Counted from the first letter of the stretch, positions 1 to 5,317 are shown. The stretch: 5,497 nucleotides of DNA from Nocardioides sp. (GCA_030452025.1 JAKDNC010000264.1:1-5497), one strand, 5' to 3'. The notes: generated by a model not told the origin, from the letters alone. Numbers and translations are program-made.

Positions 1-62
1 CAGCTGGTTAGAGCGCACGACTCATAATCGTGAGGTCGCGGGATCGAGTCCCGCCCCCGCTA
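1..62 (+). tRNA. tRNA-Met (CAT), elongator, 5' end cut by window edge
   Basis: The window begins inside the D arm. By comparison with a full tRNA, about 12 bases (acceptor 5' strand, the two linker bases and part of the D stem) lie before position 1. The D-stem 3' strand GAGC is at 11-14. The anticodon stem CACGA/TCGTG is at 16-20 and 28-32, closing the loop CTCATAA at 21-27 with anticodon CAT at 23-25. The T stem is 38-42 with 50-54, the acceptor 3' strand is 55-61 and the discriminator A is 62. CCA is not encoded. The anticodon stem lacks the three G-C pairs of initiator tRNA, so this is the elongator; a CAT tRNA modified to read isoleucine AUA is not strictly excluded. The T loop starts with A instead of the usual T54. 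Confidence 0.93.
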
Positions 63-63
63 C

Positions 64-87
64 TCAACCATCGACGCATCAACCATC
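64..87. repeat. 9-bp direct repeat between tRNA-Met and rpmG
   Basis: TCAACCATC occurs at 64-72 and again at 79-87, a 15-bp period. It fills the short spacer between the tRNA 3' end and the rpmG ribosome binding site. It is probably a small local duplication. No function is evident. Confidence 0.6.
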
Positions 88-101
88 AAGAAGGATTAGC
101 C

Positions 102-272
102 GTGGCCAGCAAGAGCTCTGACGTTCGCCCGAAGATCACGCTTGCGTGCGTCGACTGCAAGGAACGCAACTACATCACCAAGAAGAACCGTCGGAACAAC
201 CCCGACCGGCTCGACATGAAGAAGTTCTGCCCGCGTTGCCGCACCCACACGGTGCACCGCGAGACTCGCTGA
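102..272 (+). CDS. rpmG: 50S ribosomal protein L33, zinc-ribbon form
   Basis: Encodes a 56-residue protein of the large ribosomal subunit, the usual length for L33. Two CxxC pairs, C16/C19 and C43/C46, form the zinc ribbon of the C+ type L33; C- paralogs that replace L33 under zinc limitation lack these cysteines. The middle is Lys/Arg rich, and the signature NYITKKNRRNNPDRLDMKK fits the family closely. The GTG at 102 is chosen because AAGAAGGA at 88-95 lies 6 bases upstream as a Shine-Dalgarno site. The same frame stays open further upstream, but that stretch runs through the tRNA gene and is not coding. It follows tRNA-Met by 39 bases and is probably cotranscribed with it, since no clear promoter lies between them. 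A hairpin at 295-328 closes the unit. In mycobacteria an L33 gene (rpmG2) also sits directly upstream of hadA. Confidence 0.97.
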   Translation: MASKSSDVRPKITLACVDCKERNYITKKNRRNNPDRLDMKKFCPRCRTHTVHRETR

Positions 273-294
273 GCTTCGCCTCTTCACTTCCGTC

Positions 295-328
295 GAGGGC
301 GGCACCCGAGTGATCGGGCGCCGCCCTC
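295..328 (+). terminator. Strong GC-rich hairpin after rpmG, probable terminator
   Basis: GAGGGCGGC at 295-303 pairs perfectly with GCCGCCCTC at 320-328. An inner CCCG/CGGG stem (305-308 with 315-318) continues it after one A/C mismatch, closing a 6-base loop. It starts 22 bases after the rpmG stop. No run of T follows, which is common for actinobacterial terminators, so termination rather than RNA stabilisation is inferred from position. Confidence 0.7.
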
Positions 329-330
329 CA

Positions 331-396
331 CGCCATTTCAGGGCCATTTCAGGGCCACTGCGGGCCATCTCTGGGCCATCTCTGGGCCATCTCGGG
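331..396. repeat. Imperfect 11-bp tandem repeat, about six copies
   Basis: Units resembling GGGCCATYTCW follow each other. The GCC core recurs at 332, 343, 354, 364, 375 and 386, giving periods of 11, 11, 10, 11 and 11 bases. The first two units end in ATTTCA, the third is degenerate (ACTGC) and the last three end in ATCTC. The array lies between the rpmG hairpin and the hadA-like promoter region. A period near one DNA helical turn would put the copies on one face of the helix. Whether this is a binding array or slippage product cannot be told from one sequence. Confidence 0.75.
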
Positions 397-472
397 ATTG
401 TGCCGGGAGCCCGTCCCGACGTTGGTCAAGCGACGGTGGTGACGTGGGGTCGGCCCGGACTTCGGACGCTGC

Positions 473-478
473 TAGCGT
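473..478 (+). promoter_or_regulatory. Candidate -10 box for a leaderless hadA-hadB-murB transcript
   Basis: TAGCGT matches the actinobacterial TANNNT -10 pattern and ends 7 bases before the ATG at 486, so transcription would start at or next to the start codon. This fits the lack of any Shine-Dalgarno sequence before that ATG. No convincing -35 element is seen. Confidence 0.45.
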
Positions 479-485
479 TCGAACC

Positions 486-887
486 ATGCCGATCGACCAG
501 TCCCTGGTGGGGCGCGAGTTCCCGCCGACCGACCCCTATCCGGTGACCTCGGTGAAGTTGCGCGAGTTCGCCGACGCCACCGGGGCGGCGTACGACGACA
601 AGCTGGCGCCGCCGACGTTCCCGATCGTGGTCGCCTTCGAGGCGATGAACGGGTTCCTCGCCGACGTCGAGGTCGACCTCCACCGGATCGTGCACGGCGA
701 GCAGCGCTTCGCCTACCAGCGGCCCGTTCGCGTCGGCGACCTGCTCACCGCAACCCTCACGGTCGACTCGCTGCGCCAGATCGGTGGCAACGACATCCTC
801 GGCACCACCAGCCTCGTCACCGACGTCGACGGTGCCCTGGTGTGCACCACGAAGGCGACCCTCATCCACCGTGGGGAGGACTCATGA
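486..887 (+). CDS. hadA: HadA-like MaoC-family dehydratase subunit
   Basis: Encodes 133 residues of a single hotdog fold of the MaoC-dehydratase N-terminal (FAS1-like) type. The segment LAPPTFPIVVAFEA (residues 40-53) and the later QRPVRVGDLL (78-87) match my recollection of mycobacterial HadA. In that family HadA lacks the catalytic Asp/His pair and supplies the acyl-chain binding half of a heterodimer with HadB, which dehydrates 3-hydroxyacyl-ACP in type II fatty acid synthesis. Consistent with this, no DxNPxH motif is present here, while the next gene has it. The protein is about 25 residues shorter than M. tuberculosis HadA. The ATG at 486 is preferred to an in-frame GTG at 444 because the latter would add a low-complexity tail and neither start has a good ribosome site; a -10-like box suggests leaderless translation. 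Its stop overlaps the next start. The substrate is inferred: the organism need not make mycolic acids. Confidence 0.85.
   Translation: MPIDQSLVGREFPPTDPYPVTSVKLREFADATGAAYDDKLAPPTFPIVVAFEAMNGFLADVEVDLHRIVHGEQRFAYQRPVRVGDLLTATLTVDSLRQIGGNDILGTTSLVTDVDGALVCTTKATLIHRGEDS
873..880 (+). promoter_or_regulatory. Ribosome binding site for hadB
   Basis: GGGGAGGA, close to a full anti-16S match, lies inside the end of the hadA-like gene, 3 bases before the ATG at 884. It decides this start over an in-frame ATG at 842 lying further inside the preceding gene. Confidence 0.8.
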
Positions 888-1270
888 ACGAGTTCGAGGC
901 AAGGGAGTTCCGGGTGACTCGAACCGATCTGGTCCGGTACGCCGGCGCCAGCGGCGACTTCAACCCGATCCACTGGAGCGAGCGCACGGCGACCGAGGTC
1001 GGACTGCCCGGTGTGATCGCCCACGGGATGTTCACCATGGCGCTCGCCGCCCGCGCGGTCGAGGACTGGGCCGGTGGCCCCGGGCGTGTGGTCGAGTTCG
1101 GCTGCAAGTTCACCAACCCCGTGCTGGTTCCCGATGACGACCAGGGCGTGGTCATCCGCGTCGAGGGCACGCCCAGCGCCGGCGAGGACGGCCTCTTCAC
1201 GATCAAGCTGGAAGTCACCTGCAACGGGACGAAGGTGCTCGGGATGCCGAAGGCCGTGGTCCGTGGCTGA
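884..1270 (+). CDS. hadB: HadB-like (R)-specific 3-hydroxyacyl-ACP dehydratase, catalytic subunit
   Basis: Encodes a 128-residue MaoC-like hotdog hydratase. The hydratase motif is intact: residues 23-31 read SGDFNPIHW, with catalytic Asp25 and His30, followed by AHGMFTM at 46-52, the loop that orients the acyl thioester. With the preceding HadA-like subunit it is expected to form the heterodimer that removes water from 3-hydroxyacyl-ACP in fatty acid elongation, in the cytoplasm. The start overlaps the previous stop as ATGA, preceded by a strong Shine-Dalgarno, so the two subunits are translationally coupled, as expected for a 1:1 complex. Compared with mycobacterial HadB (about 142 residues) the N-terminus is shorter by roughly ten residues and lacks the usual VGD stretch. 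No HadC-like gene follows; murB does. The ACP linkage of the substrate is inferred from the family; a CoA-linked role cannot be excluded. Confidence 0.88.
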   Translation: MNEFEAREFRVTRTDLVRYAGASGDFNPIHWSERTATEVGLPGVIAHGMFTMALAARAVEDWAGGPGRVVEFGCKFTNPVLVPDDDQGVVIRVEGTPSAGEDGLFTIKLEVTCNGTKVLGMPKAVVRG

Positions 1271-2324
1271 GGCGAGCCGACCCCACGGCGCTTCGCCGAC
1301 CATCGCGACGACGCTCGCCGACCTCACCACGCTGCGTCTGGGCGGACCTGCCGGTGCCATGGTCGAGGCCCGTTCCGAGGAGGAGCTGGTCGGATCGGTC
1401 GTCGCCGCCGAGGACGCCGCGGAGTCACTGCTGCTGGTCGCCGGGGGCAGCAACCTCGTCGTCGGTGACGGTGGCTTCACCGGCACCGTGGTGCAGATCC
1501 TGACTCGCGGCGTCGCGGTGGACCACGATGGCGCCGACGTCCAGGTGAGCGTCGCTGCAGGGGTGGGGTGGGACGACTTCGTGGCCCGCGCCGTGGAGAG
1601 CGGCTGGGTCGGCATCGAGTCGCTCGCCGGGATCCCCGGCTCGGTCGGGGCGACGCCGATCCAGAACGTCGGCGCCTACGGCCAGGAGGTCGCCGAGACC
1701 ATCGAGACTGTGCGGGTGTGGGACCGTGCCGCTCGCGAGATCCGGGTCCTCACTGCCGCCGAGTGCCGATTCGGCTACCGGGACAGCCGGTTCAAGTCCG
1801 AGCCCGGCCAGCACGTGGTGCTCGGGGTGACCTTCCGCTTCACCACCGGCTCGATGAGTGCGCCCATCCGGTACACCGAGCTCGCCCGCACCCTCGGCGT
1901 CGAGCAGGGACACAGCGCCCCGCTGGCCGACGTACGCCGCGCGGTGCTGGAGCTGCGCGCCGGCAAGGGCATGGTGCTCGACCCCGACGACCACGACACC
2001 TGGAGCGCTGGCTCGTTCTTCACCAACCCGTTCCTGGACGCGGGCCAGGCGGAGACGCTGCCCGACGAGGCGCCACGATTCCCGCAGCCCGACGGCACCG
2101 TGAAGACCAGCGCCGCGTGGCTGATCGAGCATGCCGGGTTCGCCAAGGGGCACGGCAACGACAGGGTCAGCCTCTCGACGAAGCACACGCTTGCGCTGAC
2201 CAACCGTGGCGGCGCCACGACGGCGGACCTGCTGGCGCTGGCGATGGAGGTGCGTGACGGCGTGGAGCTGGAGTTCGGCATCCGCCTGGTCAACGAGCCG
2301 GTGCTCGTCGGCTGCACTCTCTAG
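1263..2324 (+). CDS. murB: UDP-N-acetylenolpyruvoylglucosamine reductase (MurB), type I
   Basis: Encodes 353 residues. MurB is a cytoplasmic FAD enzyme that uses NADPH to reduce UDP-GlcNAc-enolpyruvate to UDP-N-acetylmuramate, the second committed step of peptidoglycan precursor synthesis. The FAD-binding part shows TLRLGGPA (23-30), GGSNLVVGDGGF (61-72) and GIPGSVGATPIQNVGAYGQE (123-142). The substrate-binding part has GYRDSRFK (171-178, with the conserved Arg173) and IRYTEL (202-207), whose Tyr204 fits the UDP-stacking tyrosine of type I enzymes. The proton-donor serine is Ser251 in AGSFFTNP, and the C-terminal glutamate is Glu345 in NEPVLVG. All key residues are present. The GTG at 1263 is the only reasonable start before the first motif; it overlaps the hadB end by 8 bases, with a weak GAAGG site at 1249-1253, so coupling to hadB is likely. 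It ends convergent to the next gene. Confidence 0.97.
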   Translation: MAEASRPHGASPTIATTLADLTTLRLGGPAGAMVEARSEEELVGSVVAAEDAAESLLLVAGGSNLVVGDGGFTGTVVQILTRGVAVDHDGADVQVSVAAGVGWDDFVARAVESGWVGIESLAGIPGSVGATPIQNVGAYGQEVAETIETVRVWDRAAREIRVLTAAECRFGYRDSRFKSEPGQHVVLGVTFRFTTGSMSAPIRYTELARTLGVEQGHSAPLADVRRAVLELRAGKGMVLDPDDHDTWSAGSFFTNPFLDAGQAETLPDEAPRFPQPDGTVKTSAAWLIEHAGFAKGHGNDRVSLSTKHTLALTNRGGATTADLLALAMEVRDGVELEFGIRLVNEPVLVGCTL

Positions 2325-2346
2325 CTGCCCCGACGAGCCAAACCTC

Positions 2347-2392
2347 GACGTCCTGCGTAGTGGTCGCGGGGGCAGCCGGTTCGCAGGACGTC
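2347..2392. terminator. Perfect 11-bp inverted repeat between convergent genes, probable bidirectional terminator
   Basis: GACGTCCTGCG at 2347-2357 is exactly repeated in inverse complement at 2382-2392, with a 24-base loop. It starts 22 bases after the murB stop and its right arm enters the stop codon of the minus-strand deaminase gene. The position between converging genes suggests a shared terminator. No T run is present on either strand. Confidence 0.6.
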
Positions 2393-3413
2393 AGCCAGCG
2401 AGCCATGCCTCGATGTCGGCGAGCCCGGCAGCGACCACGTCGGAGGGCGCCCGGGAGGCCCGGAACGACATCCTGGCCAGCTCTGCGAGCTGTTCGTCTG
2501 TGAGGTCGTGGGCGGCGCGCATGGTGGCGTACTGCCCCTCGAGCTGTGAACCGAACAGCAGCGGGTCGTCGGCGCCCAGCGCGATCGTCGCGCCGGCCTC
2601 CATCAGCTGCGGTAGCGGGACCGAGGTGAGGTCGGAGTAGACCCCGAGCGCCACGTTCGAGACCGGGCAGACCTCCAGCGCGACACCGGAGTCGACGATC
2701 CGCTGGAGCAGGGCCGGGTCCTCCGCGGAGCGCACGCCGTGCCCGAGTCGGTCCGCGTGCAGCTCGTCGAGGCATGCCCGGATGTGAGCCGGACCGAGGA
2801 GCTCGCCTCCGTGCGGTGCCAGCATCAGCCCGGCCCGCTCGGCGATCGCGAAGGCGCGGGAGAAGTCTGCGGTGCTCCCGCGGCGCTCGTCGTTGGAGAG
2901 GCCGAAACCGACCACGCCACGGCCGGAGTATTGCGAGGCGAGGCGGGCCAGTGCGCGCGCGTCGAGCGGGTGGCGGGTGCGGTTGGCGGCGATCACCACC
3001 GACATCGCGATCCCGGTCCGGTCGCACGCGTCCCGAACACAGTCGAGGACGAGGTCGGTGAACGCGGTCATCCCGCCGAATCTCGCTGCATACCCACTCG
3101 GATCCACCTGGATCTCCAGCCAACGCCCACCGTCACGGACATCGTCCTCGGCCGCCTCCAGCACCAGCCGGCGTACGTCCCCGGGCGTGCGCAGCACCGA
3201 ACGCGCGACGTCGTAGAGGCGCTGGAAGCGGAACCATCCCTTCTCGTCGGCCGCGGACAGGGTGGGCGGCCACTCGCTGACCAATGACTCGGGCAGCACG
3301 ATTCCGTCCCGCTCGGCGAGCTCGAGCAGCGTGGAATGCCGCATCGACCCCGTGAAGTGCAGGTGCAGGTGCGCCTTCGGCAGTTCGGAGAGGGCTCGCC
3401 GCGGCTCGGTCAT
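2391..3413 (-). CDS. Adenosine deaminase family protein (metal-dependent amidohydrolase)
   Basis: Encodes 340 residues, the normal length for a bacterial adenosine deaminase, a TIM-barrel zinc enzyme that hydrolyses adenosine or deoxyadenosine to inosine plus ammonia. Visible family residues, in order, are metal-binding His17 and His19 in KAHLHLHFTGSM (13-24), GFGLSNDER (169-177), His201 and catalytic Glu204 in APHGGE, the second active-site His225 in RLGHGVR, VCPVSN (248-253), and metal-binding Asp282 with Asp283 in GADDPLLFG. One residue is unusual: the position that is Asp19 in mammalian adenosine deaminase (near the ribose 5'-OH) is Thr21 here. I recall the same HLHFTGS form in streptomycete homologs, so it marks an actinobacterial subfamily whose true substrate may not be adenosine. 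No Shine-Dalgarno precedes the ATG; a -10 box exactly spaced for leaderless transcription does. It is the downstream minus-strand neighbour of the aminotransferase, separated by a large palindrome. Confidence 0.9.
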   Translation of the reverse strand: MTEPRRALSELPKAHLHLHFTGSMRHSTLLELAERDGIVLPESLVSEWPPTLSAADEKGWFRFQRLYDVARSVLRTPGDVRRLVLEAAEDDVRDGGRWLEIQVDPSGYAARFGGMTAFTDLVLDCVRDACDRTGIAMSVVIAANRTRHPLDARALARLASQYSGRGVVGFGLSNDERRGSTADFSRAFAIAERAGLMLAPHGGELLGPAHIRACLDELHADRLGHGVRSAEDPALLQRIVDSGVALEVCPVSNVALGVYSDLTSVPLPQLMEAGATIALGADDPLLFGSQLEGQYATMRAAHDLTDEQLAELARMSFRASRAPSDVVAAGLADIEAWLAG

Positions 3414-3419
3414 GCGGGG

Positions 3420-3425
3420 AGGTTA
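3420..3425 (-). promoter_or_regulatory. -10 box of a leaderless promoter for the deaminase gene
   Basis: On the minus strand TAACCT (3425 to 3420) is followed by exactly six bases and then the ATG at 3413. This is the spacing expected when the A of ATG is the transcription start. TAACCT fits TANNNT, and no ribosome binding site lies before the ATG. No -35 match is seen at the expected distance. Confidence 0.6.
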
Positions 3426-3450
3426 CCGGGTGGCTCGACTCCCCGGCCTG

Positions 3451-3494
3451 AACTGGCACTTCCCGGCCGAAGCATCGGCCGGGAAGTGCCAGTT
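3451..3494. repeat. 20-bp perfect inverted repeat with 4-nt loop
   Basis: The arm at 3451-3470 (beginning AACTGGCACTTCCC, ending GGCCGA) is matched without error by its inverse complement at 3475-3494. The 4-base loop at 3471-3474 reads AGCA on plus and TGCT on minus. It lies between the aminotransferase stop (3528) and the deaminase start (3413), both on the minus strand. It could end transcription of the aminotransferase, protect its mRNA 3' end, or be a REP-like dispersed palindrome or protein site. Perfect pairing over 20 bases exceeds what termination requires. Confidence 0.9.
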
Positions 3495-3514
3495 TCCCCG
3501 GGTAGCCGGGGGAA
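3494..3514 (-). terminator. Second hairpin just after the aspartate aminotransferase gene
   Basis: TTCCCCGG at 3494-3501 pairs with CCGGGG-AA at 3506-3514 around a GTAG loop, with a single bulged G at 3512. On the minus strand this hairpin forms first after the aminotransferase stop and is immediately followed by the 20-bp palindrome, so the two act as tandem stem-loops. There is no clear T run. Termination is inferred from position. Confidence 0.5.
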
Positions 3515-3527
3515 CCGGCCGTGCACC

Positions 3528-4835
3528 TTACGCCCGGGAGCGCAGAGGGTCGGCGGCCGCCAGGAGGACGCACGTGGCGACTGCCTCCATCGCCGCGGAC
3601 ACGTCAGACAGCTCCGGGAAGGTCGGCGCCAGGCGGATGTTGCGATCGCGCGGGTCGTCGCCATTGGGGAACGACGCTCCCGCAGGTGTCAGCGCGATCC
3701 CGGCCTCCTTGGCCAGGGCAACCACCCGGGAGGCTGTGCCGTCGAGGACGTCGAGGCTCACGAAGTAGCCGCCGGTCGGCTGCGTCCAGGTGGCCACGCC
3801 GAGGCCACCGAGGCGCTCGGAGAGCACCCGTTCGACCTCGGCGAACTTCGGCGAAATGATCTCACGGTGTCGGTCCATGTGGTCCCGGACGCCCTGGGGC
3901 GACCCGAAGAACTGGGCGTGGCGCAGCTGGTTGAGCTTGTCCGGGCCGATCGCACCCTTGCCGAGGTGGGAGGTGTACCACTTCACGGTCGCGAGCGACC
4001 CGGCCAGGAACCCGACGCCGGCGCCGGCGTAGGTGATCTTCGAGGTCGAGGCGAACATGATCGGACGGTGCGGGTGGCCCGACGCGGCAGCCAGGGTCAG
4101 GATGTCGGCACTCTTGGCCTCGTCCTCGCTCAGGTGGTGGAACGCGTAGGCGTTGTCCCAGAAGATCTTGAAGTCCCGGGCGGCCGTTGGCATCGCCGCG
4201 AGCCGCGCGGCGATCTCTTGGGAGACGATCGATCCGCTGGGGTTGGCGTAGGTCGGGACCAGCCAGATGCCCTTGATGCTCGGGTCGTCGGCGACCAAGG
4301 TCTCCACCGCCGCGATGTCCGGGCCGTCGTCGTGCATCGGCACGGTCACGGTGTCAATGCCGAACCACTCGAGCAGGGTGAAGTGACGGTCGTAGCCGGG
4401 CACCGGACAAATGAAACGGACCTTCTCCCCAGGCTGCTGAGGACTCCAAGGGCGCTCGCTGTCCACGCCGCCCTTGAGCCACAGGTAGGTGATGACCTCA
4501 CGCATCATCACCAGGCTCGAGTTGCCGCCGGCGACGATTTGCTCCGGCTCGATCCGGAGGAGCTCGGCGAACATCTCGCGCAGGTCGGCGATGCCGGCCA
4601 GGCCGCCGTAGTTGCGGGTGTCGACCCCTGTGGAATCCTTGACGCCGTCGGGCAACGACAGCAAGGCATCGGAGAGGTCGAGCTGGGCAGGGGAGGGCTT
4701 GCCGCGGGTGAGGTCGAGCTTGAGATCCTGCGACTTCAGCGCGTCGTACGCCGTCTGCTGCTCGTGGAGAAATGCCTCGAGCTGGTCGGTGGAGCGCTGG
4801 GGGATGGGGAGGACGGACTCGTTCGACTCGGTCAT
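3528..4835 (-). CDS. aspT: Aspartate aminotransferase, type Ic (AspT / Rv3722c family)
   Basis: Encodes 435 residues of a PLP-dependent fold-type I aminotransferase that exchanges the amino group between aspartate and 2-oxoglutarate, giving oxaloacetate and glutamate. From memory it aligns closely along its whole length with M. tuberculosis Rv3722c and C. glutamicum AspT, the actinobacterial type Ic enzymes. Motifs: LDLTRGKPS (40-48), DTRNYGG (72-78), GNSS (104-107, cofactor phosphate region), CPVPGYDRHF (143-152), YANPSG (196-201), WDNAYAFH (226-233, Asp227 facing the PLP nitrogen), FASTSKITYAG with the Schiff-base Lys266, IGPDKLNQLRH (296-306), and IRLAPTFP with the carboxylate-binding Arg401. 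Nothing essential is missing. The ATG at 4835 is the first in frame; a nearby ATG at 4843 is in another frame. No Shine-Dalgarno is visible, so the message may be leaderless. It is divergent from tRNA-Trp. The symbol follows C. glutamicum use. Confidence 0.93.
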   Translation of the reverse strand: MTESNESVLPIPQRSTDQLEAFLHEQQTAYDALKSQDLKLDLTRGKPSPAQLDLSDALLSLPDGVKDSTGVDTRNYGGLAGIADLREMFAELLRIEPEQIVAGGNSSLVMMREVITYLWLKGGVDSERPWSPQQPGEKVRFICPVPGYDRHFTLLEWFGIDTVTVPMHDDGPDIAAVETLVADDPSIKGIWLVPTYANPSGSIVSQEIAARLAAMPTAARDFKIFWDNAYAFHHLSEDEAKSADILTLAAASGHPHRPIMFASTSKITYAGAGVGFLAGSLATVKWYTSHLGKGAIGPDKLNQLRHAQFFGSPQGVRDHMDRHREIISPKFAEVERVLSERLGGLGVATWTQPTGGYFVSLDVLDGTASRVVALAKEAGIALTPAGASFPNGDDPRDRNIRLAPTFPELSDVSAAMEAVATCVLLAAADPLRSRA

Positions 4836-4858
4836 GGGACCATGTTTTCACGTCCGGT

Positions 4859-4889
4859 TTGGACGCCGCGACGGTGTTCCACGTAGACT
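4859..4889 (+). promoter_or_regulatory. Candidate promoter for tRNA-Trp, secE and nusG
   Basis: TAGACT at 4884-4889 is a good -10 box. TTGGAC at 4859-4864 is a possible -35, with a rather long 19-base spacer. Transcription would begin near 4896, leaving about 40 bases before the tRNA. This lies in the 101-base divergent gap between the aminotransferase start (4835) and the tRNA start (4937). Confidence 0.45.
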
Positions 4890-4936
4890 CCCCGTTTGGT
4901 GGATCGCGCCATGGTCAGTCATGCGCGAAATGCCGA

Positions 4937-5009
4937 AGGGCACTAGCTCAACTGGCAGAGCATCGGTCTCCAAAACCGAAGGTTGGGGGTTCAAGTCCCT
5001 CGTGCCCTG
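4937..5009 (+). tRNA. trpT: tRNA-Trp (CCA)
   Basis: A complete cloverleaf is seen. The acceptor stem AGGGCAC (4937-4943) pairs with GTGCCCT (5002-5008) without mismatch. The D stem is GCTC/GAGC (4946-4949, 4958-4961). The anticodon stem TCGGT/ACCGA (4963-4967, 4975-4979) closes the loop CTCCAAA, with anticodon CCA at 4970-4972. The T stem is 4985-4989 with 4997-5001, including one G-T pair, around loop TTCAAGT. The discriminator G at 5009 is the tryptophan identity base. CCA is not encoded. tRNA-Trp directly before secE is the mycobacterial order as well. No terminator separates it from secE, so it is probably cut from a longer transcript. Confidence 0.97.
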
Positions 5010-5074
5010 CAAGGACTGCAGGTCCGGGTAGCACCAGCAGGAACAGCAAGCAGACTCAACGAGAGGTGGAAGAC

Positions 5075-5317
5075 GTGTCCAACAGCGACGCATCGCGTGG
5101 CTCGGTCGAGAAGCCCGAGCGCACGGGGTTGCTGACGTTCTTCCGCCAGGTGATTGCCGAGTTGCGCAAGGTCGTCTGGCCCACGCAGAAGCAGCTGGTC
5201 CAGTACTTCATCGTGGTCATGGTCTTCGTGGTGGCAGTGATGCTCTTCGTGTCGCTCCTCGACCTCGGCTTCGGGAAGCTCGTCTTCCAGCTCTTCGGCG
5301 GCAACGCCGAGCAGTAG
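5075..5317 (+). CDS. secE: Preprotein translocase subunit SecE
   Basis: Encodes 80 residues. SecE is the small membrane subunit that clamps SecY in the SecYEG channel and is needed for general protein export. The polar N-terminus (1-19) leads to the amphipathic helix with the family signature VIAELRKVVWPTQKQL (26-41), then one transmembrane segment (about 44-63, rich in V, F, I, M and L) and a short tail. A single membrane span is normal for actinobacterial SecE. The GTG at 5075 is chosen because GAGAGG at 5061-5066 provides a ribosome site 8 bases upstream and the encoded start MSNSDAS matches a typical polar leader. The same frame is open further upstream, but there it runs through tRNA-Trp and is not coding. 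It lies 65 bases after the tRNA and 74 bases before nusG, with which it is normally cotranscribed. Confidence 0.96.
   Translation: MSNSDASRGSVEKPERTGLLTFFRQVIAELRKVVWPTQKQLVQYFIVVMVFVVAVMLFVSLLDLGFGKLVFQLFGGNAEQ

Noticed and set aside
30..101. Possible longer L33 protein beginning at 30
   Set aside because: The extra codons translate the tRNA-Met 3' half and the spacer. The GTG at 102 has a proper ribosome site and gives the normal family length.
713..1615. Minus-strand frame of 300 codons opposite hadA, hadB and murB
   Set aside because: It spans three genes with clear family signatures on the plus strand and has no recognisable domain.
2290..3123. Minus-strand frame of 277 codons overlapping the deaminase gene
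   Set aside because: Its composition is nearly all Arg, Ala, Gly and Pro, typical of a shifted frame in GC-rich DNA. The other minus frame carries the complete set of deaminase motifs.
3336..4886. Long open frame of 516 codons on the plus strand, opposite the aminotransferase
   Set aside because: It is the antisense shadow of a GC-rich gene: the minus-strand protein matches a known family over its full length with all active-site residues, while the plus frame is Arg/Gly/Val-rich without motifs and crosses the 20-bp palindrome.
4772..5074. Possible 101-residue N-terminal extension of SecE
   Set aside because: The extension reads straight through tRNA-Trp and its promoter. Such tRNA-derived peptide strings are a known annotation artefact, and the start at 5075 gives a normal 80-residue SecE.
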